The position numbers and the translations under genes are program-made. A DNA stretch of 64,000 bases from NCBI RefSeq assembly GCF_009910705.1, contig NZ_JAAAXJ010000010.1, forward strand, positions 1 through 64,000. Direction: 5' to 3'. The stretch comes from Microvirga arsenatis. Lineage in GTDB: Bacteria > Pseudomonadota > Alphaproteobacteria > Rhizobiales > Beijerinckiaceae. Below are positions 1 to 10,011 of the stretch, piece after piece (the first letter of the stretch is position 1; each line of letters opens with the position of its first letter). The notes below the pieces were generated by a model, which worked only from the letters and a program-made list of their open reading frames with translations, was not told the DNA's origin and ran no database searches.

Positions 1-2
1 GG

Positions 3-131
3 CGCAAAGGCAGTTCTTACGGCCCGCGCGAGCAGGGCCGCTATGCGGCGGAGTTCTACACCACGGTCAAGACCGCCTACACCTTCGACGGCAACGGACC
101 CTACGTGCCGAAGACAAAAGGAAGCGAATAG
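3..131 (+). CDS. 3' end of a cut-off gene, function unknown
   Basis: The frame beginning at base 3 is open to a TAG at 129-131 and gives 42 residues ending in PKTKGSE. The composition (Tyr, Gly, Thr and Lys rich) looks like real coding sequence, unlike the other two frames. The 5' part lies outside the window, so no domain can be assigned. It sits about 90 bp before the IS630 remnant and is read towards it. Confidence 0.45.
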   Translation, partial: RKGSSYGPREQGRYAAEFYTTVKTAYTFDGNGPYVPKTKGSE

Positions 132-218
132 CTTCAGGCGACCATCGAAGACTGCCGTGCTGCGACGGAGTGCCAGGACCTGGATACGTGTTCAGCAGAA
201 TGTCTATGCCCTGGCGCT

Positions 219-1255
219 TAGAGTGGATTCGATTTAGACGGGCTCATATCCGCAGTTCCTGAGGTAGTTCCGGCACTCCTCAGGCGAGAACGCATCAAGC
301 AGTTCACCAATGGTGGTCCAGAGCACCTCCTTGGTGCGTGCGCCCGCTTTGCGCAGGAGCGCCTTGATCTTGGAAAAGAGCGGCTCAATCGGATTGAGAT
401 CGGGACTGTAGGGCGGCAGATACAGCAAGCTGGCTCCAACGGCTCGGATTGCCTGCTCAACGCCCGCCACCTTATGGGCAGCCAGGTTGTCGAGCACGAC
501 CACATCGCCAGGCGAGAGGGCTGGCGCCAGCATCTGCTCCACATAAGCCTTGAAGATCTCGCCTCTCATTGGACCGTCCACGACGAGCGGTGCGATGATC
601 CCGTTCTCCCGCAGGCCCGCCACAAAGGTGGTGGTGAGTCAGTGTCCGTGCGGAACAGCATCGACGACCCGCTGTCCGCGCGGCGCCCTGCCGTAGCGGC
701 GGGTCATGGTGGTGGCGGTGCCCGTCTCGTCCAGAAACACGAAGCGGCTCGCATCCATGAAGCGCTGCCACACTCGAAAGCGGCGACGCTCTTGCGCTAC
801 ATCTGGCCGGTCCTGTTCGGCTGCCCGGAGCGTCTTTTTTGTGCGTCAGGTTCATACGCTTGAGCATCAGATGAATGGTCGAGAGCGCCTGCACCACGAT
901 CCCGCGGGTGTAGAGTTCGGCCTGGATCTCTGCCAGCGTGATGCCGGACTTGGCGTCCACCAGGGAGCGCAGCAGATCCTGATGCGGCTCGAGCACAGGG
1001 CGGAGTTGGCCTCCAACCCGGTCCGGCTTGGTTGAGCCGGTCTCCCGTAGCCGCTGCATGAGCTTCACAGCGGCCGAGGGACTGACCTCATAACGAGCGG
1101 CCACCTGACGGATCGAGCTACCCTTCTCAACCGCCCGCACGATGCGCCGGCGCAGGTCCTGGGACAATGGTGTGGTCATGGCGAGCCTCTGTGCTCACGC
1201 CCCTGACCACCATCGAGTCAGATCTTCCGATTCCGTTCAACCCCAAACCGCTCTA
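219..1255 (-). mobile_element. IS630-family insertion sequence, decayed
   Basis: A transposase-like gene of the IS630/Tc1-mariner type is flanked by short imperfect inverted ends. The left end reads TAGAGTGGATTCG from 219. The right end, read on the minus strand from 1255, is TAGAGCGGTTTGG. Each end begins with TA, the dinucleotide that IS630 elements duplicate on insertion. The resulting size of about 1.04 kb is normal for the family. The exact ends are inferred from this partial match. Confidence 0.6.
234..1179 (-). pseudogene. IS630 family transposase, frameshifted and with an in-frame stop
   Basis: The 5' part (from ATG at 1179) is a helix-turn-helix region with SIRQVAARYEVSPSAAVKL. The 3' part carries the DDE core: LDETG, then [11 protein letters not shown] and [13 protein letters not shown], ending in NCGYEPV. 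The two parts are in different frames (+1 or -2), switching near the six-A run at about 835-840. In the second frame a TGA (bases 639-641) falls between PHGH and LTTTFVAGL, where relatives known to me have Trp. The frame change alone could be programmed slippage, as some IS630 members are annotated that way. The TGA makes the copy most likely inactive. Confidence 0.75.
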
Positions 1256-2481
1256 GGGCCGGGAGCGCTCGAGAGGTCGAAAACACCTGCGGGAGACTGA
1301 CCATGTCTGTCGTTCCTTCGAACAGTGCCACAGCCTCGCACCTAGCAGCGCAGATCGGCAGCGCCGTCGCCAATGCTCTCCAGCGCTGACATGCATTAGG
1401 ACGCCAGCAAGCGCCCTGATCCAGCATCCGATTGTCATCGTGTCCCCGAACCTGCCTGCTACGGTTCCTAACGGCTTCCAATAGTCGTGATCGGCATGGG
1501 ACGAGCGGCGACGGGGCAGCGCTGGTCCGGGCTGGCGGCGGCTCCGCGATCGTCAGCGGATCACGTCGTGGCCCTCCGCATCAGGGACGTGGCACTCAGC
1601 CCGTGGGACCAAACCGGTTCGACTAAGACGAATGGGCGCTCGGGGCGGTACCGCCCCCTGAGGAAGGTCGGGCCACACCGATAAGCCGGCCGGCGCGCGT
1701 GTTACTGCGTGATCGTGGACGCCGCAGCCTCAATGGGACAGTCTAGGCGAACTGGCCTGCGACTGCGAGCATGTCATCGGTCATGAGATGACTTGTGCGG
1801 AGGTGAACCTGTCCGCGGGTGGGACCCGGTCGGCTTCTAGCACGTCGACGTCGAGATGGGACGCTTGTGATCGACGGCACCGGTTTCGGTGTCTCAGGCG
1901 AAGGCTGGTGTGGCAGTCCGAAGATCTTCGGCTGGTTACCCATTGGCACAAGGCCCACGGCCAGCCGGATCCGATCCATCTGAAGCTGAAGGATTCAAGC
2001 CTGCATGGAGCGTCCGAGCACCGAGTCTTTGACGTTCCCTTGCAGCGCCTCAAATCGGCAGCGTGGGCGATTTGGTCAGCACGGTGGAGCGCGGCAAGGA
2101 GACCCGGCAGCATCAAGCGTGGGATCTGCGGCAAGCATGGGGGGCACGGACCCAAGCCAAACGCGTCGTGATCACCCCGGACCGGCTGTCGGACGCTCCA
2201 CCGCGGGATATCCACATCGGCCGCCACCGCGAAGATCCCGGCTGCTCGGATGCAAGGAGAAGGCCATGCCCCAGGAGTCGACTCCGACCCAGGCCGCCGG
2301 AGTGTCGGATGCGGGTGGACAAGCAGACGGCCTCCTGTCCCGGCAATCCCTCCACCCGGCCAGCGCAAGGGCGGCTGGTGACGCATCTGGATCCACCCGG
2401 TGGGAGACCCGTTCGTGACGATCCCGGCGCAGCGCTCCGCGCGACACGGCGCCGCGCCGGGGTGGAAGCGCGTCTTGTGGC
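1256..2481. other. 1.2 kb with no convincing gene
   Basis: Open frames exist on both strands, but they overlap one another, lack recognisable motifs and have Arg/Pro/Ser-rich shadow composition. No tRNA, repeat array or clear terminator was seen. It may be decayed mobile-element DNA or the leader of the downstream signalling gene. Confidence 0.5.
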
Positions 2482-2601
2482 TTGGTGCTAGCCTCGATTC
2501 CCAATATTCGGGCAGGAGGCACCGGGATTAAGCTTCGGTTAGCCTACGGGCTGGATAACTCCAGCCCAGCCACAAGAAACTCTGCCGCGGGGGCGGTCAC
2601 G

Positions 2602-5535
2602 ATGCTGGAATGCGCTGTCGAGAAAGGGGTTCCTCCCTGGAGGGACGCTGACCGTCTTGCGGCGCTCAGAAGCTTTGGGATCCTGGATACCGAGCCTGAG
2701 GCTGCCTTCGACGACGTCGTCAAGCTGGCGGCGGAGATCTGCGGCGCCCCGGTAGCCGCCGTGAACTTCATCGACAGGCACCGCCAGTGGCTCAAGGCCG
2801 CCGTCGGCGTCGACGTGCGGGAGACCCCTCTCGACATGTCGATCTGCATCCATGCGATCCGTCAGCCCGGGCTCTTTATCGTGCCGGACGCGGCGGAGGA
2901 TCCCCGGTTCCGCGGCAATCCCGCGGTGCTGGCCGAGCCGGGCGTCCGCTTCTATGCCGGTGCCGTACTCTCGACCGAAGAAGGCCTGCCTCTGGGGACC
3001 GTCTGCGTGGTGGACTATGTCCCGCGGCCGCAGGGCCTGACCGATGGTCAGGCGGAAGCCCTCTACGCGCTCGCGCGAGTTGTCATGAGGGAGCTCAGGA
3101 TCAGACGCGACAACCGCATCCTCGTTTGGCGCGAGCGGGGGACCAACGCGATCGCGGATGCCCTGCCTCACATGGCCTGGATCGCGCGCTCCGACGGGCA
3201 TCACGAGTTCCGTAACAAGCGGTACCACCAGTTCACGGGAGCGCCTCCGGGCACCATCGACGGTGACGGCTGGAAGAATGTCGTCCACGGCGACGACCGG
3301 GAGCGGGTCCTGGCCGCGTGGAACCATGCGGTTCGGACGGGCGAACCCTACGAGGCGGAGTATCGCCTGCGGCACCATTCCGGCGCATACCGCTGGGTGC
3401 TGGCCCGGGCCCTCCCGATTAAGGGGCAGGCGGGCCAGGTCGACCGTTGGATCGGGACCTGCACCGATGTCCATGCCTGGAAGGAAGCGGAACGCCGGGT
3501 CGCGGAAAGCGAGGAGCGCCTGCGCCTCGCTGTCGAAACCACCGGGCTGGGCATATGGGACGCGGATCTCGTCACCGGCAGGCGGCAGTGGTCCGCCGAG
3601 GCCCGGACGATCCTGGGGATCGGCCCCGAGGTCCCAACCACCCGCGACACCTTTCTGGAGCGGATCCACCCCGAGGACCGCGCCCGCATGGATGGCAAGT
3701 TCTTCGCGCACGATCCGGCCAGCCACCTCGCCTACGACGACGAATGCCGCATCCTCCGCGCCGACACGGGTGAGGAGCGCTGGGTCGCCGTGACCGGACA
3801 GACCCTTTTCGACGGAGACGGCCGCGCTGTGCGGAAGATCGGGACGATCCAGGACGTCACCGAGCGCAGACGAGCCCAGGACGCCCTGCGCGCGAGTGAG
3901 GAACGGCTGCAGCTCGCCCTGCAGGCCGCGCGCATGGTCGCCTGGGAGCAGGACCTCGTGACGAACCACATCTCCCGGTCCGGCAACGCGTTGGAGCTGC
4001 TGGGAGTCGCGTCCGGGCCACTGGAGGAGTTCCTCGAGCGCGTGCCCGTGGAGGACCGGGCGCACCGGGAGCGGTTTCTTGAGCGGATCCGCGCGGAGGG
4101 GGCGGACACCATGGAGTTCCGTTACACGCTACCCGAGGGCAAGACCCTGTGGCTGGCCTCGCGGGCTCAGCGGACGGACGGCGATCGGGTGGTGGGCGTC
4201 ACGTTCGACATCTCCGACCGCAAGGCGGCCGAGGAGGAGATCTGGCGCACGGCGAACCATGACGCGCTCACCGGCCTGCCCAACCGGGTCCTCTTCCAGC
4301 GCTGCCTGGAGCAGGCCCTGGCCCAAGCCCGCCCGCGCGGCACGGGCGTCAGCCTCCTTCTGATCGATCTGGACGACTTCAAGGACGTCAACGATACCCT
4401 GGGCCACGACGCCGGTGACGCGCTGCTCCAGGAGACCGCCGCGCGCCTCGCCGGGACGGTGAGGGACGGTGACACGGTCGCCAGGCTCGGGGGTGACGAG
4501 TTCGCTGTCCTCGTCGTCGACACGCAGGCCCATCCCGTGACAAGCCTTGCGGAGACGATCACCAAGCGGGTCCGGCAGCCGTTCACCTACAACGGCCGGA
4601 TGATCGTCAGCCGGGCGAGCATCGGGATCGCCTCGTTTCCGGAACACGACGCCGCGCCGGCCGAGCTGATGAAGGATGCCGGTATCGCCCTCTACCAGGC
4701 CAAGAGGGAAGGGCGTGGCCGTGTGGTGACCTACTCCGCCGACATGCGCACGGCGGCCGAGCAGCGGCTCGCCTTGCGAAGAGAGGTCAAGGAGGCAATC
4801 GCCCGGGACCAGCTGCTCCCGTTCTATCAACCGAAGGTCTGCCTCTCGACAGGACAGGTTGTCGGCCTGGAGGCCCTGGCACGGTGGCAGCACCCGACGA
4901 AAGGCCTTCTGACACCTGGCGCGTTCGCGGCCGCCTTCGACGATCCCGAGCTGGTGACCGCCTTCAGCAAGCGCCTGATCGGCAAGATCGCCTCCGACGT
5001 CCGGCAATGGCTTAAGGTGGGCCTGAACCCCGGCCGTGTCGCCGTGAACCTCTCGAGCGCGGAGTTCAGCCAGCTGGACCTCGCCGACGAGGTGCTGCGC
5101 ATCCTGAGGCTGGCGAAAGTCCCGACCCAGCACTTCGAGGTGGAGGTCACCGAGAAGGTCCTTCTGGATGGCCGCTCCGGGCTGGTCCTTGACACGCTCG
5201 AACGGTTCCACCGGAAGGGCGTCCAGGTCGCCCTCGACGATTTCGGCACCGGCTATGCGTCGCTGACGCACCTGAAGGAGTTCCCCGTCGACCACATCAA
5301 GATCGACCAGAGCTTCGTCCGCGGCCTGGGACTGAACGGAGACGATGCCGCCATCGTGGCCGCCGTCATCACCCTGGGCAGGAGCCTGAACCTGGAGGTG
5401 ACGGCCGAAGGCGTGGAGACAGAGGAGCAGGCGCGCCGGTTGCGGGAGATGGGGTGCGACCGGGCCCAGGGGTACCTCTACGCACGCCCGATGCCCGGCT
5501 CCGAGATCCGTGCCCTCCTGCCCCGGATGCGCTAG
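2602..5535 (+). CDS. GAF-PAS-PAS-PAS-GGDEF-EAL cyclic-di-GMP signalling protein
   Basis: The 977-aa protein is predicted to make and/or break c-di-GMP. The order is a GAF-type sensor (about residues 15-160), three PAS/PAC units (about 185-590), GGDEF and EAL. The diguanylate cyclase motif GGDEF is intact at about 630-634, and RDGD just before it fits the RxxD inhibitory site. The EAL domain keeps LEALARW (Glu about 757), VNLSS, EVTE, LDDFGTGY, IKID and AEGVE, so it looks catalytic. No membrane segment is seen, so it is probably cytoplasmic. ATG 2602 is chosen because the GAF region starts soon after it. An in-frame ATG at 2482 would add 40 residues of unlikely composition. Confidence 0.9.
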   Translation: MLECAVEKGVPPWRDADRLAALRSFGILDTEPEAAFDDVVKLAAEICGAPVAAVNFIDRHRQWLKAAVGVDVRETPLDMSICIHAIRQPGLFIVPDAAEDPRFRGNPAVLAEPGVRFYAGAVLSTEEGLPLGTVCVVDYVPRPQGLTDGQAEALYALARVVMRELRIRRDNRILVWRERGTNAIADALPHMAWIARSDGHHEFRNKRYHQFTGAPPGTIDGDGWKNVVHGDDRERVLAAWNHAVRTGEPYEAEYRLRHHSGAYRWVLARALPIKGQAGQVDRWIGTCTDVHAWKEAERRVAESEERLRLAVETTGLGIWDADLVTGRRQWSAEARTILGIGPEVPTTRDTFLERIHPEDRARMDGKFFAHDPASHLAYDDECRILRADTGEERWVAVTGQTLFDGDGRAVRKIGTIQDVTERRRAQDALRASEERLQLALQAARMVAWEQDLVTNHISRSGNALELLGVASGPLEEFLERVPVEDRAHRERFLERIRAEGADTMEFRYTLPEGKTLWLASRAQRTDGDRVVGVTFDISDRKAAEEEIWRTANHDALTGLPNRVLFQRCLEQALAQARPRGTGVSLLLIDLDDFKDVNDTLGHDAGDALLQETAARLAGTVRDGDTVARLGGDEFAVLVVDTQAHPVTSLAETITKRVRQPFTYNGRMIVSRASIGIASFPEHDAAPAELMKDAGIALYQAKREGRGRVVTYSADMRTAAEQRLALRREVKEAIARDQLLPFYQPKVCLSTGQVVGLEALARWQHPTKGLLTPGAFAAAFDDPELVTAFSKRLIGKIASDVRQWLKVGLNPGRVAVNLSSAEFSQLDLADEVLRILRLAKVPTQHFEVEVTEKVLLDGRSGLVLDTLERFHRKGVQVALDDFGTGYASLTHLKEFPVDHIKIDQSFVRGLGLNGDDAAIVAAVITLGRSLNLEVTAEGVETEEQARRLREMGCDRAQGYLYARPMPGSEIRALLPRMR

Positions 5536-5570
5536 CCGGGGTCAGATTCTCCCGGGAACGCTGAGTCGAT

Positions 5571-5964
5571 CTACTTGGCCCAGGAAGCATTCTGCAGGAT
5601 GACACGGTATCCATCAGGGTCCTCGAACGTTGTGCCCGCGCGGTCCCAGAAGGGATTGCATGAGGGGACCGGAACGTGTCCGGGGTCCCGCATACGTTGG
5701 ATCCCATGCTCCCATGTGGTGCGATCGGGCAAGTAGAACACCAACAGACGGTCCTGCGTTGGAGCACGTCCTGCAGCATGCTCATGTTGACGGGTAAACT
5801 CCAGATGCCACTCCGCATTCGGGTGGCCAAGCATCACACCGTCAAACCCATCATGGTCCTCGAAGCGGGAGAGCACGACCATTGGCAAGCCCGTCCTGGT
5901 AGAAGCGGACGACTTCGTTCAGCCTCTCAGTCGGCCTGACGATCCTCAGCCTTGCGTTCTGCAT
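5571..5964 (-). pseudogene. VOC (glyoxalase/bleomycin-resistance fold) protein, frameshifted
   Basis: ATG at 5964, after GGAG, encodes MQNARLRIVRPTERLNEVV then RFYQDGLA. The frame then breaks, and the rest continues in another frame as MVVLSRFEDHDGFDGVMLGH through TFEDPDGYRVILQNASWAK. The two halves join perfectly if one base is removed from the CCAATGG stretch at about 5879-5885, giving 130 aa, a normal VOC length. This is either a recent one-base insertion or a sequencing error. VOC proteins are metal-dependent enzymes or binding proteins, and the substrate here cannot be told. Confidence 0.75.
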
Positions 5965-6083
5965 GTCGTCTCCTGCCCTCATTCCGCCTGACGTACCAAG
6001 CCGCAATCATGCTCTGAGAGCGAACCTCTTAACGATCAAGTGCAACAGGTTCCACAGGGGCAGGATCGGGTCGCAAGGACATT

Positions 6084-9000
6084 ATGAACATGAGCTTCTC
6101 TGGCGTCTGGTTCGGGGAGGGCAGAGTTGGCAAAAGCACTGAGGGTCGAAGCGGATTTGACATGCGGAGCTTCGCAGCCGACATCCTAGAAAACGGCTAT
6201 TCGAAGCCGGACGAGATCGGGTACTGCATGCCGGGGCAACGTCCGTATTTTCAGAAGAAGATCACAGAGCTCAAAACGCTGTTCGAAACCTCCCGCGATA
6301 ACTGCGCCGTCCTGGAGGCGCTGGCCGATGAGCTGAAGCACCGCAACGTGCCGAAGGCCCGCGATCTAGCGGCTGAGGTCGAAGACGCCTTGGTGCACCT
6401 CAGAAAAGCCGAGATCCAGGCGGTAGGAGTCGGCGGATCGCAGCGCCCGACACCCCGGAGGGCTGCACCCGAGCCGTCGCCGAGCGCAACCGTCCTGCCC
6501 TTTCCACCTCGGCCGGCCCCTGAGCCGCCAGCCGACGAACCGCGCTCCCACAGACCAGCGGAACCAAGTGAGGCTCCGAGGCATAAGGCGGTTCCTCCGA
6601 CAGAGGACCTGGGTCCGCTGCCCAAGTTCCCGAGCCCCAAGGGCCCTAACGAGCCACGGGCCCTGCTCGCCGTATGGACGGCGCTGGAAGCCCTGTCGCC
6701 CCAGACCTACCGGAAGCCGGAGGATCTGGCTGCCGGCGACCGCCGGTGTGTTGCCGACCTCACCGCTGGGCAGGTGCCGTGGGGGACGGGCGAGCGCTCT
6801 CGTCCCAACAAGAAGCTCTATTATCAGGTGGTCCTCGGGGCGATCGCGATGGATCGGGCGACCGACGAGCTCATGAAGGCCTTCGGAACCGACGAGGAGC
6901 GCAGCCGCCGGGAGCGGGAGAAGGCGGCGATCGCAGCGGTGCTGGTGGACAAGGACGGCTTCGTGCTCGAGGACAACGCCATCGCCGTGTCCTCCTTCGC
7001 ATGGGCCCTGCCACATGCCCTGAAGCTCAACCTCGGGGGACTCGGGGCATGGCCGCGGGTCGAACGGACCCTGCTCGACCGTGTCGACCAGATCGTGAGG
7101 CGCAAGGACGCTGACGGGAGGCCGCTGCCGCTGGACTTGGCCACTGCCCGACGGGCGCACGATTGGCTCGTCGCGCAGTTCCAGCTTCCCGCACACCTCG
7201 TCGAGAAGCCGACGTTCGCCCTACGGGTTTATCACTACTACAAGTCCAAGACGCCGCCGGAAGCCTCGCTCCTGAACTCCTTCTTCCTGGCCGACCTCGC
7301 CAGGGCATCCGAACTCGTAGGCAACGGCAACGCGGGTCCGGGCCTGCGGCGCTATCTCGGCATGGAGCATTCCGGCAAGACTGAGGATGTCCTCGCCGAC
7401 CTGAAGCTCATCGAGCCTGCGGTCGCCCCGGCCCAGATGCCTCCGTCGCGCTGGCCGTCACACGGTGGGCACCCGCTCGTGCTGCTCCAGCAGGCCGCCG
7501 TGAACCTGGCTCGGTCCGAGCTTGGAGGCGGCGGTGGCATCATGGGCGTCAACGGCCCGCCCGGCACCGGAAAGACGACGCTGCTGCGCGACTTGGTCGC
7601 GAGCTGCGTCGTCGACCGCGCCGCCGCCATGGTGCGGTTCGATGATCCGGCTTCGGCCTTCACAAGCTCGGGACAGAAGATATCAGTCGGAGGCAACGCG
7701 TTCCTCCACCTCTACCGGCTCGATCCCAGCCTGAAGGGGCATGAGATCCTGGTCGCGTCGAGCAACAACAAGGCCGTCGAGAACGTCAGCCGCGAGTTGC
7801 CCCTGAAGAAGGAGTTCGGCCGGCCAACCGAGATCGCCTACTTCCGCTCGATCAGCGACCGCCTCGCGAACTCCGTCGGACTCGATGACGACGATGTGGA
7901 TGCCGCCGTCAAGGCCGTCGAGACCTGGGGCTTGATCGCCGCCGTGCTCGGGAACGCGAAGAACCGGGCTGCCTTCCAGCAGAAGTTCTGGTGGGACGAG
8001 GAGTTCGGCTTCCGCGTCTATCTCAAGGCCGCCAAGGGGGAGTCTGTCGTCCGCGAGATCAAGGATCCCGTGACGGACCGGGTGATCGAACGGCGCACGC
8101 CCGAGGTGGTCGTCCGGGAGCAGCCGGCATCCGGAGATGCGGCCGCCGCGCGCTGGCGCAAGGCCAGATCCCGGTTCAAGGCGCTGACGCGGGAGGTCGA
8201 GGCCGAGCTCAAACGCCTGGAGGAGCTGCGGACTACCTGCCAACGCCTGCCCGGAGAGCGCGACAAGCTCGCCAAGCTCGAGGAGCAGCACGCAGCGCTT
8301 GAGCGGCAGGGTGCGGATGCCAGAGGCGTCCTCGATGCGCGCACCTCCGAACACGCGAAGCTGTCCGATGAGGTCAGGCGCCGGGAGACCGCCCAGGCAA
8401 GCCATGCCCTGTTGCGCCCCGGATTCTTCGCGCGCCTGTTCGGCACCGCCAGCTGGAGGGCGTGGTCGAGAGAGGCGAAGGAATTTGCCGACCGTACGAA
8501 GGAAGCCCAGGGAAGGGCGGCGGCGGCAGAGAGGGTGAAGGCCGACGCCCGAGCCGCCTCCGACGCCTTGGCTGGCAGAGTCTCGGCCTCGGCGAAGGAT
8601 TTAGCAGGCCAGAAGGATCTCGTATCCCGGCTCCAGCAGGCGGTCGACAAGGGCCGGGCGGAGATCGGCGACAGGCTCATCGATCAGGGCTTCTTCGGCG
8701 GCGATCACGAGAAGATCCATCTGACGGCTCCGTGGCTGCCTGATGCCCTCCAGCGCAAGCGCGAGGAACTCTTCATGGCTGCCCTGGCGGTCCAGAAGGC
8801 GTTCGTCGACGCCTCGGCCCAGAAGGTGCAGCATAACCTGGGTGCCCTAATGAGCGCCTTCACGGTGGGTGCGTTCTCGGAGGAGGAGAAGAAGGCGCTG
8901 CTGGGCGACCTGTGGTCCACGCTCTTCATGGTCATCCCGGTCGTGTCGACTACGTTCGCGTCTGTCGACCGGATGCTCGGCGACCTGAAGCCGGGTAGTC

Positions 9001-9878
9001 TGGGATGGCTCCTGATCGACGAGGCCGGGCAGGCCCTGCCGCAGGCTGCCGTCGGGGCGATCATGCGGGCGAAGCGGTCGATCGTTGTCGGGGATCCGCT
9101 CCAGATCCCGCCAGTGGTCTCGCTGCCCGACCGCCTCACCGCCGAGATCTGCACGTTCTTCAAGGTCGACATGGCCGAATGGGCGGCTCCGATCGCCTCC
9201 GCGCAGACGCTCGCGGACAAGGCCTCCAAGACGAAGGCGTCTTTCAGGTCGGACCAGGGCAGGCGGACTGTCGGGGTGCCGCTGCTGGTGCATCGTCGCT
9301 GCCAGGACCCCATGTTCATGATCTCCAACGAGATCGCCTATGCCGGCGAGATGGTGCATGCCCCGAAACCGAAGGATCCTGGGCCCGTCGGCAGGCTGCT
9401 GGGCCCGTCCTGCTGGTTCGACATCGACGGGACGGCGGAGACCAAGTGGTGTCCCGACGAGGGCGAGATCGTCGTCCGGATGCTGAGAGCGGTCGCCACA
9501 GCCGGCATCACGTCGCCGGACATCTTCGTGATCACGCCGTTCAAGATCGTCGAGCAGGAGATGCGCCGGCGGCTCGAACGAGAGCGGAACATCTTCTCGA
9601 CGTTTCAGGCACAGCCTGACGAGTGGGCACGGGACCGTGTCGGCACGATCCACACCTTCCAGGGCCGCGAGGCCGAGACGGTGATCCTCCTGCTCGGCGC
9701 TCCGAACGCGGGCCAGCATGGTGCGAGGAGATGGGCCGGGTCCGGTCCCAACATCCTCAACGTGGCCGTCACACGCGCGAAGCAGAACCTCTATGTGGTC
9801 GGTTCATACGGCGCCTGGTCCGGGATCCCGAACTTCAGCGAGATGGCCCGGCTGCTGCCGCGGATGCGTGTGTCATGA
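6084..9878 (+). CDS. UPF1/Dna2-like superfamily 1 helicase, 1264 aa
   Basis: This is a predicted ATP-driven nucleic-acid translocase. Walker A GPPGTGKTT is at about residues 491-499, motif II is LLIDEAG (Asp about 979), then GDPLQIPP (motif III), HTFQGREAE and the final VTRAKQNLYVVG (about 1230) with its arginine finger. Between motifs I and II is an inserted charged, coiled-coil-like stretch (about 690-865) broken by PGFFARLFGTASW. The N-terminus has a helical segment (about 25-110), a Pro-rich linker (about 120-190) and an unfamiliar region (about 200-450) unlike housekeeping helicases. No nuclease motif was seen. It is followed by an unknown gene and a recombinase. Related long SF1 helicases occur in phage-defence loci, so a defence role is plausible but unproven. 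Confidence 0.85.
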   Translation: MNMSFSGVWFGEGRVGKSTEGRSGFDMRSFAADILENGYSKPDEIGYCMPGQRPYFQKKITELKTLFETSRDNCAVLEALADELKHRNVPKARDLAAEVEDALVHLRKAEIQAVGVGGSQRPTPRRAAPEPSPSATVLPFPPRPAPEPPADEPRSHRPAEPSEAPRHKAVPPTEDLGPLPKFPSPKGPNEPRALLAVWTALEALSPQTYRKPEDLAAGDRRCVADLTAGQVPWGTGERSRPNKKLYYQVVLGAIAMDRATDELMKAFGTDEERSRREREKAAIAAVLVDKDGFVLEDNAIAVSSFAWALPHALKLNLGGLGAWPRVERTLLDRVDQIVRRKDADGRPLPLDLATARRAHDWLVAQFQLPAHLVEKPTFALRVYHYYKSKTPPEASLLNSFFLADLARASELVGNGNAGPGLRRYLGMEHSGKTEDVLADLKLIEPAVAPAQMPPSRWPSHGGHPLVLLQQAAVNLARSELGGGGGIMGVNGPPGTGKTTLLRDLVASCVVDRAAAMVRFDDPASAFTSSGQKISVGGNAFLHLYRLDPSLKGHEILVASSNNKAVENVSRELPLKKEFGRPTEIAYFRSISDRLANSVGLDDDDVDAAVKAVETWGLIAAVLGNAKNRAAFQQKFWWDEEFGFRVYLKAAKGESVVREIKDPVTDRVIERRTPEVVVREQPASGDAAAARWRKARSRFKALTREVEAELKRLEELRTTCQRLPGERDKLAKLEEQHAALERQGADARGVLDARTSEHAKLSDEVRRRETAQASHALLRPGFFARLFGTASWRAWSREAKEFADRTKEAQGRAAAAERVKADARAASDALAGRVSASAKDLAGQKDLVSRLQQAVDKGRAEIGDRLIDQGFFGGDHEKIHLTAPWLPDALQRKREELFMAALAVQKAFVDASAQKVQHNLGALMSAFTVGAFSEEEKKALLGDLWSTLFMVIPVVSTTFASVDRMLGDLKPGSLGWLLIDEAGQALPQAAVGAIMRAKRSIVVGDPLQIPPVVSLPDRLTAEICTFFKVDMAEWAAPIASAQTLADKASKTKASFRSDQGRRTVGVPLLVHRRCQDPMFMISNEIAYAGEMVHAPKPKDPGPVGRLLGPSCWFDIDGTAETKWCPDEGEIVVRMLRAVATAGITSPDIFVITPFKIVEQEMRRRLERERNIFSTFQAQPDEWARDRVGTIHTFQGREAETVILLLGAPNAGQHGARRWAGSGPNILNVAVTRAKQNLYVVGSYGAWSGIPNFSEMARLLPRMRVS

Positions 9879-10011
9879 GAGCACGGCCGCTTCCGACCCA
9901 GGGGCATGGGGGCTTCGAATACAGGCGGCCTTGTCGCGGAACTGGCCCGGGCAGGACGTCGCGGCGCGTCATGGTCTCCGGGCGGGTCCTCCGCTCCGCC
10001 AGGGAGTTCCC

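Noticed and set aside
834-845. Standard -1 programmed frameshift at the A6 run of the IS630 transposase
   Set aside because: The second frame is +1 relative to the first, and the -1 frame soon stops. A further TGA also interrupts the gene.
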